From contig JADGJH010001274.1 of assembly GCA_027596945.1 (NCBI GenBank), positions 1 through 10,932 of the forward strand: a stretch of 10,932 nucleotides of DNA, in the 5' to 3' direction. The notes under the pieces were generated by a model that saw only the letters and a program-made list of their open reading frames with translations, ran no database searches and was not told the origin of the DNA. The stretch is from Physocladia obscura. Taxonomy: Eukaryota > Chytridiomycota > Chytridiomycetes > Chytridiales > Chytriomycetaceae. Shown here piece after piece: positions 6,908 through 10,932 of this stretch (the stretch's first letter is position 1; every line of letters starts with the position of its first letter). The translations under genes and the position numbers were made by a program.

Positions 6908-7548
6908 CTATGAATGTAATTTTTCTTTGAATCCACATTTGACGCAGGAATAAAAGATTGTTTGGCCTTCATCGGCACTTCTCAATTGGGCAGTATGAAA
7001 GACCATTTCGGGTGCCTGCAACAAGAAGAAACATTTGAGATAATAACATAAACATAATAAAACTAACATCACATTTCGGGCATTTTTCTTTTATCTACTC
7101 AACAAAAGATACATTGGTAAGTTCAGATACATTTCACAAATCCAAGGGTTGAAAAACACAATCAAAAAGAAGAATAAAAAACGAAACTGTTGCGCCATCT
7201 CTCAAATGGGCCATTGCGTCTTCATCTTGTTCGCCTTTCATTTTTATTGTAGGTCGTTCAGGGAAAGCGGTTTGACTGCTTTGAGTAACTACTTCAATAG
7301 CATCAAATTCTGAAGTTTTTTGAATATACACATGTGATCCAGATTTGGCAAATGATTATCAGTTGTATTTCGAAGAGTCATACAAGAGTACCTTCGGATT
7401 TGATGATGCAGCCACACAGAGAGCATTGGACGTTGGTCTCGCTCGACTTTGGCGGATCCAGCAGCGATCCACAGTCAGTGCAGAAGATGAGGGAATGTTT
7501 CTGTACATGGCCGCCGCCTCCGTTTGCTGTTGCTGGTTTTCTTCGCAT
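6908..7548 (-). CDS. RPA12: RNA polymerase I subunit Rpa12
   Basis: Four exons on the minus strand (7548-7392, 7309-7188, 7094-7068, 7015-6908) encode 137 aa. The N-terminal zinc ribbon is FCTDCGSLL (Cys23, Cys26) with NVQCSLCG (Cys42, Cys45). The linker EFDAIEVVTQSSQTAFPE leads to DGAT|IKEKCPKC (Cys98, Cys101), and the C-terminal TFIIS-type ribbon has HTAQLRSADEGQTIFYSC and VKCG (Cys126, Cys129). The RSADE hairpin supplies the acidic pair that stimulates RNA cleavage in the Pol I active centre. Rpa12 acts in nucleolar rRNA synthesis, in backtrack cleavage and termination. Yeast Rpa12 is 125 aa and aligns without internal gaps except in the linker. The ATG at 7548 follows an in-frame TAA at 7560-7558. 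Introns are 82, 93 and 52 nt; the first splits a Glu codon, the others are phase 0. Exon 3 is just 27 nt. Confidence 0.93.
6949..6954 (+). terminator. possible HDAC polyadenylation signal inside RPA12
   Basis: AATAAA on the plus strand about 110 nt after the HDAC stop codon. It lies antisense to the last RPA12 exon, where the other strand encodes FYS. No closer AATAAA follows the HDAC stop; the AT-rich TTAATATATA at 6881-6890 is the alternative. Confidence 0.35.
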
Positions 7549-7560
7549 TGACACCAAGAA

Positions 7561-7701
7561 TTAAAAAATTAAAAAATTACAGGTTCGAAAGGGCAAGTTG
7601 CCGCTAGCCACTGCAACGCAAGCAATCGCAACTGTTAAAGTCGCCGTTTCATCAATAAATTCAGCTGCAGTAGCTGTAGTAGCACTGACAGCAATTCGCA
7701 T
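7561..7701 (-). other. 46-codon open frame just upstream of RPA12 (possible uORF)
   Basis: On the minus strand an ATG at 7701, directly preceded by an in-frame TAA, opens 46 codons rich in Ala, Thr and Val (MRIAVSATTATAAEFIDE at the start). It ends at a TAA 12 nt before the RPA12 ATG. If transcription starts above 7701 it is an upstream ORF of RPA12. The region (about 7580-7830) is more G+C-rich than its surroundings and open on both strands, so it could also be a fragment of something older. I do not recognise it. Confidence 0.25.
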
Positions 7702-9011
7702 TTAGATTTTGGACAATGTGCTAATCTGGGGCAAAAATGGCGGCACTGTCCAGCTCAATGTGCTGCCAGTCAAATACCCCGTCGCCGCATCGTTGTCCCT
7801 TGTTCTGTTGTATTATGCTGACAGTTCACCAATGCTTATGCACAAAGAGATCAAGCACAGCAAATTGAAATCGGTTTAGCAATGCGCTGACACATTGAAA
7901 AATCATCATATAGCACCAAAGTCTCAATGTTTGTATCTTTCGCTTCAATTTTTACTTGAACACTTCAGTGTACCCATTATCGATAAACTTTATTGTAAGC
8001 TTGTTTTGCGCATACAGTTCCTTCCAATACTTAAATAGCCGTGTTGTGTCCCTTACGTATGCAAGTATTTTTACTGTCTCGGTATATTGTGTGCTTTCTC
8101 CTTTCGGTAATCTACTTCAAACATGTGTCCTTTGGTATACTTGTCAAAGTGTATTCTTTGAGTGTGATATTTAAATGCCAAGTATTCGTATGATTTATTT
8201 GCAGCTTCTTATAACTACTTCTGCAATTGCAGATTCAAATGCTTTTTTTATGGTTAGTAAAAGCACATTGAAATTATCATTGTTTTTCTTGCAGTTCTCA
8301 GTTCTCACTTTAGTAGTATTGCCAGCTCTTCTTCAGCACCAATATATTTCTTTCTTTAAGAATATCATGATTCTGGCAAGATTCTTTGTTTATATACTGT
8401 TTCTATGAAGTTGTGACCTGTTTCCGGGAGTGATATTGATCTTGTGTTGTTGTAGTCAGCTTCATATCCTTCATTATTGAGGATTAGATTCATATTCCCT
8501 GCACATTAAATAAAGAAATATATTTATTGTTTGTTCACTACTGATGCCAGAGAATGCTAGAAACTTGAAAATGGTCACATGCTGAAGTTATAAACTTTCA
8601 GCAAAATATTGTATATTCCACAAGTGATGGAATAATAAGTGTGCTTCAACCTTAAAAAATTGAATGGAAAATTGGAAAAATTTGTGCCACAAACTTGGTC
8701 CTCACTGCATTTCCCTCCTGGCTAAAATACCAGATTACCAAGCAAGCCAAGCTACCACCAAGACACTTGGATTTTCTTTTTTGAAATTGTCAGAACAATA
8801 AATCCTATAATCTCTACAACTACCCCATTATGCAATTTTTTAGTATAGTTTATATCTGAAGTTGCAGAATAATATTTTACTGACCCATTCTCAAACTTAA
8901 AGAAATATGTATCTGTGAATCTTAGAATTATCTTTGCAAAGTATTTTTTACTGCTAATTTCAAAATATTTGAGAAATAAATAAAAAATCTGATTTTCAAA
9001 AAATGTATGTA
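7702..9011. other. no identifiable gene; unidentified decayed sequence
   Basis: From 7702 to about 7860 the DNA is moderately G+C-rich with broken frames on both strands. On the minus strand 8116-7952 is open for 54 codons without an ATG and contains ETVKILAYVRDTTRLFKYW and FIDNGYTEVF, which looks like real protein of unknown family. From 8200 to 9011 the sequence is AT-rich with many stops on both strands. A 22-nt hairpin with one bulge lies at 8581-8602. A plus-strand fragment near 8694-8784 (TNLVLTAFPSWLKYQ) is the only other protein-like piece. Confidence 0.4.
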
Positions 9012-10320
9012 CTCTAGTATACTTGGATATACTGGTCTTTGTAGTTATCTGCCAAACTGATGCAAATCACAATTTTAGAAAGAATGGAATGGATTCAGCA
9101 TCTAAATCTGCTTCTATGGAGAATTATCTGGACAATGTTGGCTTGATACAGTGTCAATGAAATTGCCAAACAGCTATATTTTGATGATATGCTAGTTTAC
9201 CAGACTTGAAAATACTATACAAACTTTGGAATGAATTGAAATCTATTTGCACAAGTAAGTGGAAGGCTGCAAATCCTGGAGTTGCATGTTCTTGCAGTAA
9301 CAGTTTTTTATTATCCTGCCAATCAATTAATGAAAAAAACCAGAACAGCATATCAGAGTTCTTATGGAAATCAGAAATGACTGGTATCTGGAAGAGCTTC
9401 TGGAAGAGGTGTTTTTAGCTTCAGGACAATGTGCCAGTATTTCAACATTGTGGCATTGTCTCAAACAACTTGGGTTCAATCACAAACAGGTTATGTAAAT
9501 TTTAATAAACACAACAGGTAATAATATTAATTTTATAAAATAGCTCACTGTTGCTGCAGTGGAACAAAGTGAATCTGTACAGCAAAATTTTCAATTTTAC
9601 ATTGGGCAATTTGATGCAAATCAGCTTGTCTTTGCTGATGAATCTGCAGTAAATAAAAAAATAGTACTAAAACAATGGGGTTATGGGTGGGCTGGTTTGA
9701 GAGCAAGAATATCAATTCCATTTGTGAATGGAGTTTGCCATTCAATTAATTGTTGGTGCTCTTTCACAATGTGGTTTGATCAATGAATATAAATGATTTC
9801 TTTGAATGGTTAACAAAAGACCTGGTTTGTTCTTATTTTGTTTTTTTTGTGGATGTTACAACCCTGAAAAATTCAGCTTCCAAAAGTGAATGCATTTTTA
9901 CAACCAGACAGACAGTATTTCAGTTTTGGAGGATCCACATATTAGAGAGGCATCTATAGCAGTTAAGTTATTTTATTATTACCTCCACCTTATTCTACTG
10001 ATATGAACCCTGTAAGATTTGTTTGGCTTGTGATTAATTTTCAAATCAAAACAAAAAATAAATAAATCAAGCAATTCTTTGCAACAATAAAATCATATTT
10101 ACGAAAGCATAAAGAAAGAATGAAGATTGTGGAGCAAGATGATGCTGTTTTTGAGGCTTGTATGACTATGGACAGGATGGCTGCACTTGCTTGTTTTTGC
10201 CATGCAAACTATGTATAACCAAGAAAAAACATTCACTAATCCACTTTTTTATTTGTAGTTTATAATAAAGAAAAAATAAAGGATGTGTCAGTATTCAAAA
10301 TTCTCCAGTATGGTTGGATC
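9012..10320 (+). mobile_element. degenerate Tc1/mariner-IS630 (DDE_3) transposon
   Basis: The transposase relic is bracketed by related sequence. CTCTAGTATACTTGGATAT at 9012-9030 and CTCCAGTATGGTTGGATCT at 10303-10321 agree at 15 of 19 positions. The left copy continues into ATACTGG, so it is itself nearly palindromic, and the right side also contains CCAGTAT as its inverse. Inside, TAGTTATCTG (9042-9051) has a weak inverse at about 10288-10296. This is what old, diverged terminal inverted repeats of a 1.3-kb element would look like; exact ends and target-site duplication cannot be fixed by eye. Confidence 0.5.
9089..10218 (+). pseudogene. DDE_3 transposase pseudogene with intron-like gaps
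   Basis: Family blocks occur in order. There is a possible start MDSASKSASMENYLDN at 9089, and the DNA-binding helix SVNEIAKQLYFDDMLVYQT at about 9150-9206. WYLEELLEEVFLASGQ follows, with ISTLWHCLKQLGFNHKQ (to 9489). LVFADESAVNKK carries the first catalytic Asp. DFFEWLTKDL is followed by LPKVNAFLQ, then SVLEDPHI (second Asp region), PPPYSTDMNP (third-acid region), SYLRKHKERMKIVEQDD and ACFCHANYV before TAA at 10218. Several frameshifts and stops separate the blocks, and the usual Glu after NP is not visible, so the copy is dead. Three gaps look like introns: 9490-9543, 9825-9876 and 10012-10071, each GT...AG and 52-60 nt. Confidence 0.75.
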
Positions 10321-10932
10321 TTTTGTTTTGGAAAGAATGTGAGTTGCAGGTCTCTGCATCATCTAAATCCCATGCCGTAAGTAACTTATTTGACACAAAT
10401 GAAGGAAGCTTGGCTTTTTTGAGCATAGTAATCAATGTATCATTTTTTCTGATAATGGTCACTCCAGTCAATGGCTGTGCTTTGTCACTATATTTGTTAC
10501 AAATAGGTCAATTTTGTCATAATTGAACCTGATGAAGGTGCTAAAATTTCAGCAGTTAGCACATGTTGGAGCAGATGTAACTTTTGATCCTGAAATGCAG
10601 TACTTTGATATGTCAAATAAAAGTATATTTGGTGGACAATCAATAGTAACTTTAACAGCTTTTGCAATCTGATTTGTGTTCTCAAAATTTTCAAAAATGA
10701 GTGAATCTTGAAAACTGTCTTGAAATCTGTGTTAGTTTTTCACATGGAGGGGGGGCTTTAAAAGCTTGATAGTAGATCAGATTATAAAGGTAGAATTTGT
10801 GCTTTATTGTAAGATTATATTTTCACAGAAAAGAAAAACAAAGCCCTTTTAAACAATTGTATTTGAAATTCTATTTCAATTTCATTCCTTCTCAAATTCA
10901 TTTTGAGATTGATATCACTGATTCATTTGGAG
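10321..10932. other. no identifiable gene; short coding-like fragments
   Basis: On the plus strand, VIIEPDEGAKISAVS (about 10518-10562) and, one frame over, HVGADVTFDPEMQYFDMS followed by FGGQSIVTLTAF (about 10560-10668) look like remnants of one protein broken by a frameshift. I cannot name the family. A G-run near 10747-10755 is followed by a small GCTTTAAAAGC palindrome (10755-10765). The remainder is AT-rich and featureless. Confidence 0.3.

Noticed and set aside
6201..6938. 245-codon minus-strand open frame
   Set aside because: It lies opposite HDAC exons 6 and 7, has no recognisable family, and the plus strand encodes conserved HDAC motifs throughout.
7334..7564. Two plus-strand open frames (68 and 76 codons) in 7334-7564
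   Set aside because: They are antisense to RPA12 exon 1, whose zinc-ribbon reading (FCTDCG, CSLCG) is clearly the real one.
7581..7600. GGTTCGAA-like tRNA T-arm motif
   Set aside because: No acceptor stem, D-arm or anticodon arm can be folded around it; no tRNA was seen anywhere in the window.
7956..8408. Two adjoining hydrophobic plus-strand open frames (72 and 77 codons)
   Set aside because: The hydrophobicity follows from T-rich DNA, no family is recognisable, and the minus strand over part of it reads more like protein.
10314..10694. Plus 70-codon and minus 65-codon open frames
   Set aside because: Composition is that of AT-rich noncoding DNA, and the minus frame is opposite a more protein-like plus-strand remnant.
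1..10932. CRISPR array, rRNA, bacterial operon signals
   Set aside because: No regularly spaced repeats and no rRNA-like sequence were seen, and the genes are intron-bearing eukaryotic units.

Overview
The window looks like nuclear DNA of a flagellated (zoosporic) fungus, most likely a chytrid or relative. Three genes are split by 50-135 nt GT-AG introns. One encodes a fungal-style RNA polymerase I subunit (Rpa12). One encodes CCDC113, a structural protein of motile cilia that non-flagellated fungi lack. The standard genetic code fits throughout. The placement is inference from gene content; nothing in the window names a species.

Layout. 1-1440 is AT-rich and gene-poor. It holds a decayed, unidentified minus-strand coding tract (18-526), the front half of a dead Tc1/mariner-type transposase on the minus strand (about 876-1290), and several compact inverted repeats, one of them only 50 bp before the next gene. 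1441-2370 is an intronless plus-strand gene for a zinc-free quinone-oxidoreductase-like MDR protein, visibly richer in G+C than its flanks and bacterial in style. 2750-4267 is the ciliary coiled-coil gene CCDC113 (4 exons, 425 aa). 4268-4996 has no gene I can establish, only low-complexity tracts and short open frames. 4997-6838 is a complete class I histone deacetylase of the HDAC3/Hos2 type (7 exons, 464 aa). 6908-7548, minus strand and convergent with it, is RPA12 (4 exons, 137 aa). No exon of RPA12 is long enough to stand out, and longer meaningless open frames cover it on the other strand. 7549-9011 is its upstream region plus unidentified decayed sequence. 9012-10320 is a second dead transposon of the Tc1/mariner-IS630 (DDE_3) superfamily, with degenerate end repeats and intron-like interruptions in its transposase. 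10321-10932 holds only unidentified fragments.

The intact genes do not form a pathway: one metabolic oxidoreductase, one ciliary protein, one chromatin enzyme and one Pol I subunit. HDAC and RPA12 are tail to tail, 69 bp between stop codons, and their likely polyadenylation signals cross. The 12 introns I could place by homology mostly have unusual 5' splice sites (+3 is T in seven, G in three, A in only two). I see no clearly new multi-gene system. The most useful leads are the relaxed splice sites, the intron-bearing transposase relic, the in-frame first HDAC intron and the possibly transferred oxidoreductase gene.
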